From: OM182 bacterium MED-G28
GTDB lineage: Bacteria > Pseudomonadota > Gammaproteobacteria > Pseudomonadales > Pseudohongiellaceae
Assembly: GCA_002457215.1 (NCBI GenBank)
Contig: NTJZ01000003.1
Span: 1 to 64,000, forward strand
DNA length: 64,000 bases
Reading direction: 5' to 3'
Position numbers and translations under genes: made by a program. Below, piece after piece: positions 19,101-27,835 of the stretch; the first letter of the stretch is position 1; each line of letters opens with the position of its first letter. Below the pieces are notes generated by a model. It was not told the origin of the DNA. It did no database searches and saw only the letters and a program-made list of their open reading frames with translations.

Positions 19101-19601
19101 CTAGAGAGAATCCTGCAATGCTTGATCCTGTGCCTGCACCTTTTCAGCATTCGCCACTCTTTCTGACTTCACCCGCTCAGCTAGATCAGGATCAGCTAAG
19201 GATAAAATTTGCGCAGCTAGATAAGCGGCATTCTTAGCACCAGCCTTTCCGATAGCAACAGTAGCAACTGGGATACCGCCTGGCATCTGCACTGTTGAGA
19301 GTAGAGCATCAAGCCCACTTAAAGGACCCGCATCAATAGGAACTCCAATGACGGGCTTTGTTGTCTGGGCGGCAGTCGCACCGGCGAGATGAGCCGCTAA
19401 CCCAGCTCCTGCAATAAATACCTGACAGCCCCGCGCTTCTGCTTCGCTAATAAACTGTTGGGTAATGGACGGTGTTCTGTGCGCTGAGGTAATCTTTATC
19501 TCATGCTTAATCTCTAGTAGACGCAAGATATCAGCACCAGCTTGCATGATGGGCAGGTCAGATTCTGATCCCATTAAAATCGCAACAAATGGTTCACTCA
19601 T
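19101..19601 (-). CDS. purE: N5-carboxyaminoimidazole ribonucleotide mutase PurE
   Basis: A class I PurE of 166 residues that converts N5-CAIR to CAIR in purine synthesis. Motifs are '[12 protein letters not shown]', the catalytic-site stretch 'TSAHRTPSI', and '[17 protein letters not shown]'. purK, its usual partner, is not next to it. The gene leads a minus-strand run purE-tsaC-hemF-aroE, and its start faces a gene-free gap. Confidence 0.95.
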   Translation of the reverse strand: MSEPFVAILMGSESDLPIMQAGADILRLLEIKHEIKITSAHRTPSITQQFISEAEARGCQVFIAGAGLAAHLAGATAAQTTKPVIGVPIDAGPLSGLDALLSTVQMPGGIPVATVAIGKAGAKNAAYLAAQILSLADPDLAERVKSERVANAEKVQAQDQALQDSL

Positions 19602-20124
19602 TGATTAAATTTCCAGCTTAAAAATGCGAAACGGGGAAATTACCGTAGACCTGATTTTGATGCAAGCTTCCTTCGAAAAACTGGTTTAAATTTCTAACCA
19701 ATTTATGAAATGCTTCCGCCTGATCTATTTTTGGTTTTAGAAATTCCAAATCTAAATTGTTGCAGCGTTACCCATCTTGGTAAACGCAATATAATAGTAA
19801 AATCTAGTTCAGTCTTTGTCTTGCTCGAATACTAGTTCCCAGACCTCCAGCTAAAATACGCGAAATTTCGAGAAATAATTGATAATGTTCGATATTGTGG
19901 CGCCATTAACTGCGGTGTGGCTAACCAGCATACCCTGTTTTAATAATAGTTCCGGGATTAATACCACTGACCAAGGAAGCATAGCTACGAAGATATGACC
20001 TTTTCATTGGTAATTCGACACTTAGAGAGCGTGGTTATCTTATCAATACGATATAATTATCTAGATAGGTAGGTTGTAGACTGCTTCTTTCGCTAAAATT
20101 GGTTTTTTAGGACTCTTCAATACA
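19602..20124. other. Gene-free gap where lysM/dprA would be expected
   Basis: About 520 bp with no supported gene on either strand. In Pseudomonas a LysM-domain gene and dprA lie between def and tsaC. Here only short open stretches remain, for example a 40-odd-codon minus-strand frame ending at about 19622 without a start codon, and 'MKRSYLRSYASLVSGINPGT' on the minus strand near 20005. I recognise no protein family in them. The def promoter must lie at the right end. Confidence 0.45.
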
Positions 20125-20631
20125 ATGGCAATTTTACAAATTCTGGAATTCCCCGATCCCAGACTGCGAAAAATAGCAGCCCCGGTAACTATTTTCGACG
20201 ATAAACTAGGAGCCTTGATAGAAGATTTGCTTGCGACCATGTATGAAGCACAGGGAATAGGGCTCGCTGCTACACAAGTCAATATTCACCAACGTTTTTT
20301 GGTTATAGATGTATCAGAAGAGAGAGACAACCCTCAAGTTTTCATTAATCCAAGTTTTGAAGTAATTGAGAACGAACTGTCAGAATACGACGAAGGCTGC
20401 CTCTCGGTTCCGGGGTTTTATGAGACTGTCTCACGACCAAGAGTAATAAAAGTCGTTGCACAAGATAAGGCGGGCGAAAAGTTCGAAATAGAGGCAGAGG
20501 GGTTAATGTCCACCTGTATTCAACATGAGATAGATCATCTGAATGGCAAATTATTTGTCGATTATATCAGCACATTAAAACGCGATCGAATTCGCAGTAA
20601 GCTCGAGAAAGAGCATAAGCAGTCTGCATAG
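20125..20631 (+). CDS. def: Peptide deformylase
   Basis: It removes the formyl group from the N-terminal Met of new proteins. The 168 residues carry the three metal-site motifs 'GIGLAATQV', 'EGCLSVPG' and 'HEIDHLNG', giving the Cys and two His ligands and the catalytic Glu. It leads the def-fmt-rsmB-trkA-trkH run and ends 8 bp before fmt. Confidence 0.97.
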   Translation: MAILQILEFPDPRLRKIAAPVTIFDDKLGALIEDLLATMYEAQGIGLAATQVNIHQRFLVIDVSEERDNPQVFINPSFEVIENELSEYDEGCLSVPGFYETVSRPRVIKVVAQDKAGEKFEIEAEGLMSTCIQHEIDHLNGKLFVDYISTLKRDRIRSKLEKEHKQSA

Positions 20632-20639
20632 CCCAAATC

Positions 20640-21605
20640 ATGACCGAAAAACGAATCGTATTCGCGGGCACACCCACATTTGCAGCTGCCCACTTATCAG
20701 CAATTTTAAAATCACAACATGAAGTGGTTGCTGTCTACTCGCAGCCTGATAGACGAGCTGGGCGAGGGAAAAAAGTATTGCCTAGTCCGGTAAAAGAATT
20801 AGCACTCGCGGAGAAGCTAACCATTTGTCAGCCCGCATCCTTAAGAAATAGTGAAGCACAAAATAGGCTGAAAGAATTTGGTGCTGATGTTTTAGTAGTT
20901 GTAGCGTATGGTTTGATTCTCCCTAAAGAGATTTTAGATATTCCAAAATATGGTTGCATCAACGCTCATGCCTCCTTGTTGCCACGTTGGCGAGGTGCGG
21001 CACCGATTGAGCGCGCATTACTTGCGGGCGACAAGGTATCAGGTATCACTATTATGCAAATGGATGAGGGTCTTGATACCGGGTGTATGTTACTTAAATC
21101 AGAGATCATGATTGAAGAGACTGATTCGAGAGATGATCTCGAAAATAATTTGTCTCTGGCAGGACAACATTCATTAATTGCGGTGCTAGATAACTTACAA
21201 GAATTCCAAAAAAACTGCGAAAAACAAGATAATTACCAAGCCTGCTACGCTGAAAAACTGCACAAATCAGAGGCGCTGATCAATTGGGAAGCGAGTGCTG
21301 AAACAATAAATTGTCAGCTCAGAGCTGGTATAGGAAGGTTCCCAGCTTATTCTTTTTTAAATGGTCAACGCGTGCGCTTGCTCTCAGGGATTCCGCTGAA
21401 CAGTAAAGACTCTCTTCAAGCCGGCACGATAGTAGAAAGTACAAAAGAGTCTTTTGTTGTCGCTTGCAAAGATTCATTGCTCGAGGTTTTACAAATACAA
21501 TTTCCTGGAAAAAAACCAACGTTAGTTCGAGATGCACAGAATTCTCAATCTCGTACCTTTGCAATTGGTCAGCGATTCTCGACAACTGAACACTCTAACG
21601 TATGA
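20640..21605 (+). CDS. fmt: Methionyl-tRNA formyltransferase
   Basis: It formylates initiator Met-tRNA using 10-formyl-THF. The 321 residues hold the formyltransferase domain ('VFAGTPTFAAAHL', catalytic region 'NAHASLLPRWRGAAPIERA') and the C-terminal tRNA-binding domain. It functionally pairs with def, which removes the same formyl group later. The stop overlaps rsmB by 4 bp. Confidence 0.97.
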   Translation: MTEKRIVFAGTPTFAAAHLSAILKSQHEVVAVYSQPDRRAGRGKKVLPSPVKELALAEKLTICQPASLRNSEAQNRLKEFGADVLVVVAYGLILPKEILDIPKYGCINAHASLLPRWRGAAPIERALLAGDKVSGITIMQMDEGLDTGCMLLKSEIMIEETDSRDDLENNLSLAGQHSLIAVLDNLQEFQKNCEKQDNYQACYAEKLHKSEALINWEASAETINCQLRAGIGRFPAYSFLNGQRVRLLSGIPLNSKDSLQAGTIVESTKESFVVACKDSLLEVLQIQFPGKKPTLVRDAQNSQSRTFAIGQRFSTTEHSNV

Positions 21606-22915
21606 AGTCTAGAAACGTTCGAGCCTTAGCGGCTCAGATTCTTGTCAAACTTCTTGAAAGACAAGGATCTCTCTCTACTTGTCTCGCAGACCATAAAGAA
21701 ATTAAAGAATATGCCCTACTGCAAGAGCTTTGTTTTGGCACTTGCCGTTGGTTTTTTTATCTTGACTACGTATTAAATTATTTACTAGAGAAGCCTTTAA
21801 AGAGCAAAGACAAAGACATACATTGTTTATTGTTAATCGGACTCTATCAACTGTGTGAATTATCAATTCCTGATCATGCAGTGCTAAACGAATCTGTTAC
21901 GGCCGCTAAAGATTTAAAAAAGCCCTGGGCAAAGCCGTTGGTAAATGCAATTTTGCGTAACTTTCAGCGCAGCTATCAGCAAAATCACGATGACTTAACT
22001 GAATTGATGAATTCTGCTCCTTTACATGTTCAATACGCGTTTCCTGAATGGCTTTACCATCAGCTATGTGAGGCCTGGCCAGCAAATACAAAGGAAATTT
22101 TAGATAACAGCAATCGACGGCCACCGATGACTCTGCGCGTTAATGGATTAAAAACCAACAACAAGGATCAGCTCGCTAAAATGCAACTTTCTGATGTTAT
22201 CGCCAAACCATCAGAGCTGTCTAAACAAGCACTCTATTTGGAGCAGCCCAAACCTATTATAGATATCCCCGGATTCATAGAAGGCATGGTGAGTGTGCAA
22301 GACGAAGCTTCTCAACTAGTTCCTGAATTGCTGCAGCTGGAATCTGGGCAACGAGTTCTAGATGCTTGCGCTGCTCCCGGGGGGAAAACCTGTCACATAC
22401 TTGAAAGTGAGCACTCACTATCGGAATTAGTATCAGTAGACATAGCCGAGAAACGAGTCGTTCAAATTAAAGAGAACCTTGAAAGGCTGGGCCTAGACGC
22501 CTCCTTGTGCTGCGCTGACATCTTGGATTTACCTAATTGGTGGGATGGAAATCCGTTTGATCGAATTCTCCTAGACGCTCCCTGTTCCGCGACGGGGGTG
22601 ATTCGACGGCACCCAGACATCAAATTATTGCGTTCCGCTGATGAAGTGCGGCGTTTAGTGGTTTTGCAGCAGCAGATGCTTATGTCTTTATGGCCCTGTT
22701 TAAAATCGGATGGTTTTTTGTTGTATACGACTTGTTCACTACTGCCCCAGGAAAATGATCTCCAAATCCACAACTTTCTCAACCGGATGGATAACGCTAA
22801 ATATGAGGGCATAGTGGCCGATTGGGGAGTAGAATGTCGCTACGGAAGACAGCTCCTCACTGGCGCTGACAATGGCCCTGATGGATTCTTTTACTCTTTA
22901 CTTCGAAAAATTTAG
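21602..22915 (+). CDS. rsmB: 16S rRNA m5C967 methyltransferase RsmB
   Basis: A SAM-dependent RNA cytosine-5 methyltransferase. The 437 residues have an N-terminal NusB-like domain (about 1-140) and a C-terminal Rossmann domain with 'LDACAAPGGKTCH', the catalytic cysteine in 'LLDAPCSATGVIRRHPD' and the second cysteine in 'TTCSLLPQEN'. It overlaps fmt by 4 bp. The length is standard. Confidence 0.96.
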   Translation: MKSRNVRALAAQILVKLLERQGSLSTCLADHKEIKEYALLQELCFGTCRWFFYLDYVLNYLLEKPLKSKDKDIHCLLLIGLYQLCELSIPDHAVLNESVTAAKDLKKPWAKPLVNAILRNFQRSYQQNHDDLTELMNSAPLHVQYAFPEWLYHQLCEAWPANTKEILDNSNRRPPMTLRVNGLKTNNKDQLAKMQLSDVIAKPSELSKQALYLEQPKPIIDIPGFIEGMVSVQDEASQLVPELLQLESGQRVLDACAAPGGKTCHILESEHSLSELVSVDIAEKRVVQIKENLERLGLDASLCCADILDLPNWWDGNPFDRILLDAPCSATGVIRRHPDIKLLRSADEVRRLVVLQQQMLMSLWPCLKSDGFLLYTTCSLLPQENDLQIHNFLNRMDNAKYEGIVADWGVECRYGRQLLTGADNGPDGFFYSLLRKI

Positions 22916-22951
22916 TACGTTGTTTAGCAACGGCTTTAGAGTAGTCGCGTC

Positions 22952-24334
22952 ATGAAAATAATTATACTCGGAGCGAATCAAGTCGGCAGCGCATTGGCAG
23001 AGACCTTGGCTAACGAGGCTAATGACATCACCGTTGTCGATGCCGATAACGAGCGCCTACGAGTCCTCAAAGATCACATTGATATCGGCACAATCACTGG
23101 CCAAGCTTCTCATCCAGATGTATTGATACGAGCCGGTGGCGAAGATGCCGACATGATTATCGCTGTCACAGAGAACGATGAAGTAAACATGGTGGCGTGC
23201 CGGGTCGCCTATTCTCTTTTTCAGACGCAGACAAAAATCTGCCGTATTCGTTCATCCTCCTATTTAAGTAGTGACAAATTATTAAGCAAAAAGCATGGCA
23301 TTGCGGTGGACGATCTCGTTAGTCCAGAGTTAATTGTTTCTTCTTATATTTCTCAGTTAATTGACTTACCGGGTTCTTTGCAGGTTTTAGATTTTGCTGA
23401 TGGTCGCGTTCAACTTGTTGCAGTGAAAGCATTCTATGGCGGCCCATTAGTAGGACAAGAGATAAGGCTTCTGCGCCAACACATGCCTAATGTAGAAACT
23501 CGCGTTGCAGCAATCTTTCGAAAAGACAGACCCATAATCCCAGAAGGCTCGACCGTGATTGAGGCAGACGATGAAGTTTTTTTCGTAGCTGCGCGGGAAA
23601 ATATTCGAGCATGCATGGGTGAATTAAGGCGTCTTGATAAGCCTTATAAAAGATTGATCATAGCCGGTGGCGGCAACATTGGGATGAGGTTGGCAGAGAA
23701 ACTCGAAGGACGCTATCAAATAAAAGTTATCGAACACAATCCAGATCGCTGCACCTACTTATCTGAAAATTTGAATAATGCAATTGTTCTAAACGGTGAG
23801 GCGTCCCATCAGGAATTACTGCTGGACGAAAATATTGAAGATACCGATGTTTTCCTGGCGCTTACCAATGATGATGAAGCAAACATTATGTCATCTTTGT
23901 TAGCAAAACGACTCGGCGCTAAAAAAGTAATGGCGATCATAAATAATCCGGCCTATGTCGACCTCGTGCAAGGTCAAGGCACAGAAATTGATATTGCGAT
24001 TTCTCCACAGCAAGCAACCATAGGCAGCGTTTTAGCTCATGTGCGTCGAGGTGATGTGGTCAAGGTCCACTCACTAAGAAGGGGCGCAGCAGAAGCAATG
24101 GAGGCAGTTGCGCGTGGTGACCAGGCCTCCTCAAAAGTTGTTGGAAAGGCGATCGAAGACATCGAATTGCCAGAGGGCACTACTATTGGAGCGATTGTCC
24201 GCAACAATGAAGTATTGATTGCACATGATGACATTGTAGTCGAATCTGACGATCACGTTATTCTGTTTCTTGTCAATCGAAGAAATATTCCTGAGGTAGA
24301 ACGATTGTTCCAAGTAGGGTTCAGTTTTTTCTAG
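22952..24334 (+). CDS. trkA: Trk potassium transport NAD-binding protein TrkA
   Basis: The cytoplasmic regulatory subunit of the Trk K+ uptake system. The 460 residues contain two tandem RCK modules, each with an NAD-binding start: 'IILGANQVGSALAETLA' near residue 3 and 'LIIAGGGNIGMRLAEKL' near residue 234. Both are followed by RCK_C domains. It is followed after 6 bp by trkH, its membrane partner. Confidence 0.96.
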   Translation: MKIIILGANQVGSALAETLANEANDITVVDADNERLRVLKDHIDIGTITGQASHPDVLIRAGGEDADMIIAVTENDEVNMVACRVAYSLFQTQTKICRIRSSSYLSSDKLLSKKHGIAVDDLVSPELIVSSYISQLIDLPGSLQVLDFADGRVQLVAVKAFYGGPLVGQEIRLLRQHMPNVETRVAAIFRKDRPIIPEGSTVIEADDEVFFVAARENIRACMGELRRLDKPYKRLIIAGGGNIGMRLAEKLEGRYQIKVIEHNPDRCTYLSENLNNAIVLNGEASHQELLLDENIEDTDVFLALTNDDEANIMSSLLAKRLGAKKVMAIINNPAYVDLVQGQGTEIDIAISPQQATIGSVLAHVRRGDVVKVHSLRRGAAEAMEAVARGDQASSKVVGKAIEDIELPEGTTIGAIVRNNEVLIAHDDIVVESDDHVILFLVNRRNIPEVERLFQVGFSFF

Positions 24335-24340
24335 ACACTA

Positions 24341-25795
24341 ATGCATACATCCATAATTATTAAAATTCTAGGCAGCTTACTTATGCTGTTTAGTGTATTG
24401 GGCAACCTTCCTCCCATGTTGGTGTCGTTAATTTATGATGATGGCTCATTCTCTGCGTTTCTCTATTCCTTGTTGATTATTTTCATCCTTGGAATGCTGA
24501 TGTTCTTATCAACTTCACGTACTAAAAAGGATCTGGGCACGCGAGACGGCTTTCTCATTGTGACTCTTTTTTGGGCGGTATTAGGAACTGCGGGCTGCCT
24601 TCCTTTTATTTTCTCCTCGGCTCTTGATTTATCAATTACTGATGCCATTTTTGAATCGCTCTCTGGACTCACAACTACGGGTGCAACAGTAATCTCTGGG
24701 CTTGATGGCCTGCCTAAATCCATTTTGTTTTATCGCCAAGAATTGCAGTGGCTGGGTGGCATGGGAATTATTGTTTTAGCGATTTCTTTGTTACCAATGC
24801 TAGGCATCGGAGGCATGCAACTCTACAGAGCCGAAAGTCCTGGGCCAGTTAAGGACAATAAATTAGTGCCTAGGTTGGCAGAAACCGCTAAAGCGCTTTG
24901 GTTTATCTACTTGTCATTAACAATCGCTTGCGCCTTAGCCTACTGGGTTTTTGGCATGGATCCTTTTGATGCTATAAGTCATAGCTTTTCTACTATAGCC
25001 ATTGGCGGCTTTTCAACTCATGATGCAAGCCTGGGCTACTTTGATAATCCCGCCATTGATATTGTCGCAATTGTTTTTATGTTCATTGCCGGTATTAATT
25101 TCGCGCTGCATTTCACTGCTTGGCAACGGCGGAGTATTCGTCATTATGTATTGGACCCAGAGTTTCTTTTCTATGCATTTATTCTTTTAGTTATTTCTTT
25201 GGTAACAATCAGTGTGCTCTATTTCTCAGATATTTACTCAGGTGTGTTTGAATCCACTATCAAGGGTGTTTTTCAGGTTGTCTCATTTGCAACTACAACC
25301 GGCTTTACAACTGCTGATTTCAATTCTTGGCCGCTTTTTCTCCCCTATATATTATTGTACGCAGCGATCATAGGGGCTTGCGCAGGTTCTACCGGCGGCG
25401 GTATGAAGGTCATACGTATTTTATTAATCTTTAAACAAGGATTTAGAGAAGTTCAACGCCTGATTCATCCGAAAGCAGTCATTCCAGTCAAACTTGGTCG
25501 CAACCCTGTGCCAGACCGTATCATTGAATCGGTCTGGGGGTTTTTCGCGGTTTACGTAATGGCATTTATGTTGATGTTGCTGGCATTACTTGCGTCCGGC
25601 TTAGACATCATCACTGCTTTCAGCGCCGTAGGTGCTTGTATAAATAACCTGGGACCTGGCCTCGCCAATGTTGCTGAAAATTATGGGCACTTACCAAGCG
25701 CTGCGAAATGGATTCTCTGTGTAGCGATGCTCTTAGGTCGTTTGGAGGTGTTTACATTGTTGGTGTTGTTCACGCCGATGTTTTGGCGGCGCTAG
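24341..25795 (+). CDS. trkH: Trk potassium transporter membrane subunit TrkH/TrkG
   Basis: A K+ channel-like uptake protein of 484 residues with about ten or more membrane helices and four selectivity-filter loops, such as 'SGLTTTGATVISGL', 'TIAIGGFSTHD', 'FATTTGFTTADFN' and 'ACINNLGPGLANV'. It follows trkA directly. In Pseudomonas trkH is usually elsewhere on the chromosome, so the trkA-trkH pairing is a small difference. It converges on the lipid A acyltransferase gene. Confidence 0.95.
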   Translation: MHTSIIIKILGSLLMLFSVLGNLPPMLVSLIYDDGSFSAFLYSLLIIFILGMLMFLSTSRTKKDLGTRDGFLIVTLFWAVLGTAGCLPFIFSSALDLSITDAIFESLSGLTTTGATVISGLDGLPKSILFYRQELQWLGGMGIIVLAISLLPMLGIGGMQLYRAESPGPVKDNKLVPRLAETAKALWFIYLSLTIACALAYWVFGMDPFDAISHSFSTIAIGGFSTHDASLGYFDNPAIDIVAIVFMFIAGINFALHFTAWQRRSIRHYVLDPEFLFYAFILLVISLVTISVLYFSDIYSGVFESTIKGVFQVVSFATTTGFTTADFNSWPLFLPYILLYAAIIGACAGSTGGGMKVIRILLIFKQGFREVQRLIHPKAVIPVKLGRNPVPDRIIESVWGFFAVYVMAFMLMLLALLASGLDIITAFSAVGACINNLGPGLANVAENYGHLPSAAKWILCVAMLLGRLEVFTLLVLFTPMFWRR

Positions 25796-25820
25796 CGCAA
25801 GCAATATTTAATCTTTCGTT

Positions 25821-26765
25821 CTAGTAAAATTTTTTCCCATCTGGCCGCTTGCGAAAACGTTTGTACTCCCATTGATACTGTTCTACTGCCTTGTTAACGC
25901 TATTTTCAACAGTCCGGTTTAATGCAGCCACCGATTCATCAATATTTTCACTGTAGATTTGCTTATCTGCAGCCTCGACTATAATTTGATAGCCCTTGTT
26001 TTTTGATAACCTTTTGGCAAATCCACAAAACACTTTTGCGTCAGTTTTTTGCAATAGTTTGCTAACCAAAGTCATGGTGAGTGCTTGTTCGGTGTAAAAA
26101 GGTGCAAAGGTTCCTCCTCCCTCGGGGGGTACCTGGTCCGGTAACACACCTACAATTTTACCTTGCTTAAGAGACTTCAAGACCTTTGAAACACCTGAGT
26201 GGTTAGCTGGTACCATTTTTATGCCACTACGGGATCGTGTTCGAGTAATTAGTCGATCTAAAGCAGGCAAGTTGGGTCGCTGATAGAGCCAAGTGGAATC
26301 AAGACCATGACACACATAGAACCCGAAGATTTCCCAGTTACCGAGATGAGGAGCTAGTAAAATTATTCCTCTCCCCGAATTTTGCGCTTCTATGATTAGT
26401 TCTTTGCCCCGACATTCTGCCACCATTGACAAGCTTTTTTCCATAGGTGGGAGCCAAGTCTTACCCATTTCTAAAGCTGTTCTAGCCGTGTTAACTAGGC
26501 TGCATTTCGTAAGTTGTGTGATTTCCGACTCTGTCTTCTCCGGAAAGCAGGTTCTTAAATTTTTGTCTGTCGTGCTTCTACTTCTATTCGGCAAGTGATA
26601 GAGCAGATAGCCCCATGCCTCTCCCATTAAATTCAGAACAGACAGAGGAAGCCAGGCGGTGATTGAAAGAAAGCTCCTGAAGATTAAGTAGCTAAGAGTT
26701 TGAATCTTGATGATCCCGCGCGTTGATAGAAGGCCATATTGTAGAGACACAATATGGAAAGGCAA
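25821..26765 (-). CDS. LpxL/LpxM-family lipid A acyltransferase
   Basis: An inner-membrane acyltransferase that adds a secondary acyl chain to Kdo2-lipid A or a similar intermediate. The 314 residues have an N-terminal hydrophobic anchor and the H-x4-E catalytic motif in 'LLAPHLGNWEIFGF', followed by 'VGVLPDQVPPEGGG'. Pseudomonas has a homologue at the same place near glyQ. The track start is TTG, with AGAAG a few bases before it; no better start is obvious. The exact position and chain specificity cannot be told. Confidence 0.87.
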   Translation of the reverse strand: MPFHIVSLQYGLLSTRGIIKIQTLSYLIFRSFLSITAWLPLSVLNLMGEAWGYLLYHLPNRSRSTTDKNLRTCFPEKTESEITQLTKCSLVNTARTALEMGKTWLPPMEKSLSMVAECRGKELIIEAQNSGRGIILLAPHLGNWEIFGFYVCHGLDSTWLYQRPNLPALDRLITRTRSRSGIKMVPANHSGVSKVLKSLKQGKIVGVLPDQVPPEGGGTFAPFYTEQALTMTLVSKLLQKTDAKVFCGFAKRLSKNKGYQIIVEAADKQIYSENIDESVAALNRTVENSVNKAVEQYQWEYKRFRKRPDGKKFY

Positions 26766-26819
26766 TTTAACTTCTGCATTGAATTTCTAGTCCGGGGAAA
26801 TATAATTCCGGACATTGCC
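26761..26819. repeat. Nested inverted repeats between the acyltransferase gene and glyQ
   Basis: GTCCGG (26790) pairs with CCGGAC (26808), and outside them GGCAAT (26761) pairs with ATTGCC (26814). The two stems are contiguous on the right side and separated by 23 bases on the left. They lie in the gap between divergent genes and overlap the proposed TTG start of the acyltransferase gene. Function unknown. Confidence 0.35.
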
Positions 26820-26900
26820 GAGTTTTGAGGGCTATAGATTACTGACATAGAATCAAGGATAATTGTAGCCCTTTGATTTTCAGGGAAATTCGGCAAAATT

Positions 26901-27830
26901 GTGAGCCAGAATTACGATCTCAAAACATTCCAAGGTTTAGTATTTGCGTTGCAACAATTCTGGGCCGACAGAGGGTGTGTTGTCTTGCAGCCTTTAGATT
27001 TGGAGGTTGGTGCGGGAACATTCCATCCCGCTACTTTTCTACGAGCGATTGGCCCTGAAAGCTGGAATACAGCCTATGTTCAGCCCTGTCGAAGACCAAC
27101 AGATGGCCGTTACGGCGAGAACCCAAACCGCTTACAGCATTATTATCAGTTCCAGGTGATCTTGAAGCCATCACCAAAAGACATCCAATCAATTTACCTA
27201 GAATCCCTGGAAAGTCTCGGTATCGATATGACCGTGCATGATATTCGCTTCGTTGAAGATAACTGGGAATCGCCTACTTTAGGTGCATGGGGCCTAGGCT
27301 GGGAAGTTTGGTTGAATGGCATGGAGGTGACCCAATTTACCTACTTTCAGCAAGTTGGCGGGCTCGAATGTCATCCGGTAAGCGGTGAGATTACCTATGG
27401 CATTGAAAGAATCGCAATGTATTTGCAAGGCGTCGACAGTATCTATGACATTGTTTGGACAAACGGTGCCAACGATGTGGTGACTTATGGAGACGTGTTT
27501 AAGCAAAACGAAGTTGAAATGTCCGCCTATAATTTTGAACACGCAGATACAGGGCTTCTATTCTCCTATTTTGATGACTGTGAAGCTCAATGTAACAAAC
27601 TGATTAATGAGAGCCTTGCCCTTCCTGCTTACGAACAAGTATTGAAAGCATCCCACTATTTTAATCTGCTCGATGCACGCAAGGCCATCTCGGTCACTGA
27701 ACGACAACGATTTATTCTTCGTGTTAGAACCCTTGCCCGGCTTGTCGCTGAAGTCTATTTCGAGAGCCGAAAACAACTGGGTTTTCCATTGGCGACCGAG
27801 GAATTGCGAAAGGAATTTTTAGAAAGTTAA
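26901..27830 (+). CDS. glyQ: Glycyl-tRNA synthetase alpha subunit
   Basis: The catalytic alpha subunit of the tetrameric bacterial GlyRS. The 309 residues begin with '[20 protein letters not shown]' and include '[19 protein letters not shown]', both hallmarks of the family. The start is GTG. It lies 5 bp upstream of glyS, and the products assemble as alpha2beta2. Confidence 0.97.
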   Translation: MSQNYDLKTFQGLVFALQQFWADRGCVVLQPLDLEVGAGTFHPATFLRAIGPESWNTAYVQPCRRPTDGRYGENPNRLQHYYQFQVILKPSPKDIQSIYLESLESLGIDMTVHDIRFVEDNWESPTLGAWGLGWEVWLNGMEVTQFTYFQQVGGLECHPVSGEITYGIERIAMYLQGVDSIYDIVWTNGANDVVTYGDVFKQNEVEMSAYNFEHADTGLLFSYFDDCEAQCNKLINESLALPAYEQVLKASHYFNLLDARKAISVTERQRFILRVRTLARLVAEVYFESRKQLGFPLATEELRKEFLES

Positions 27831-27835
27831 TCACA

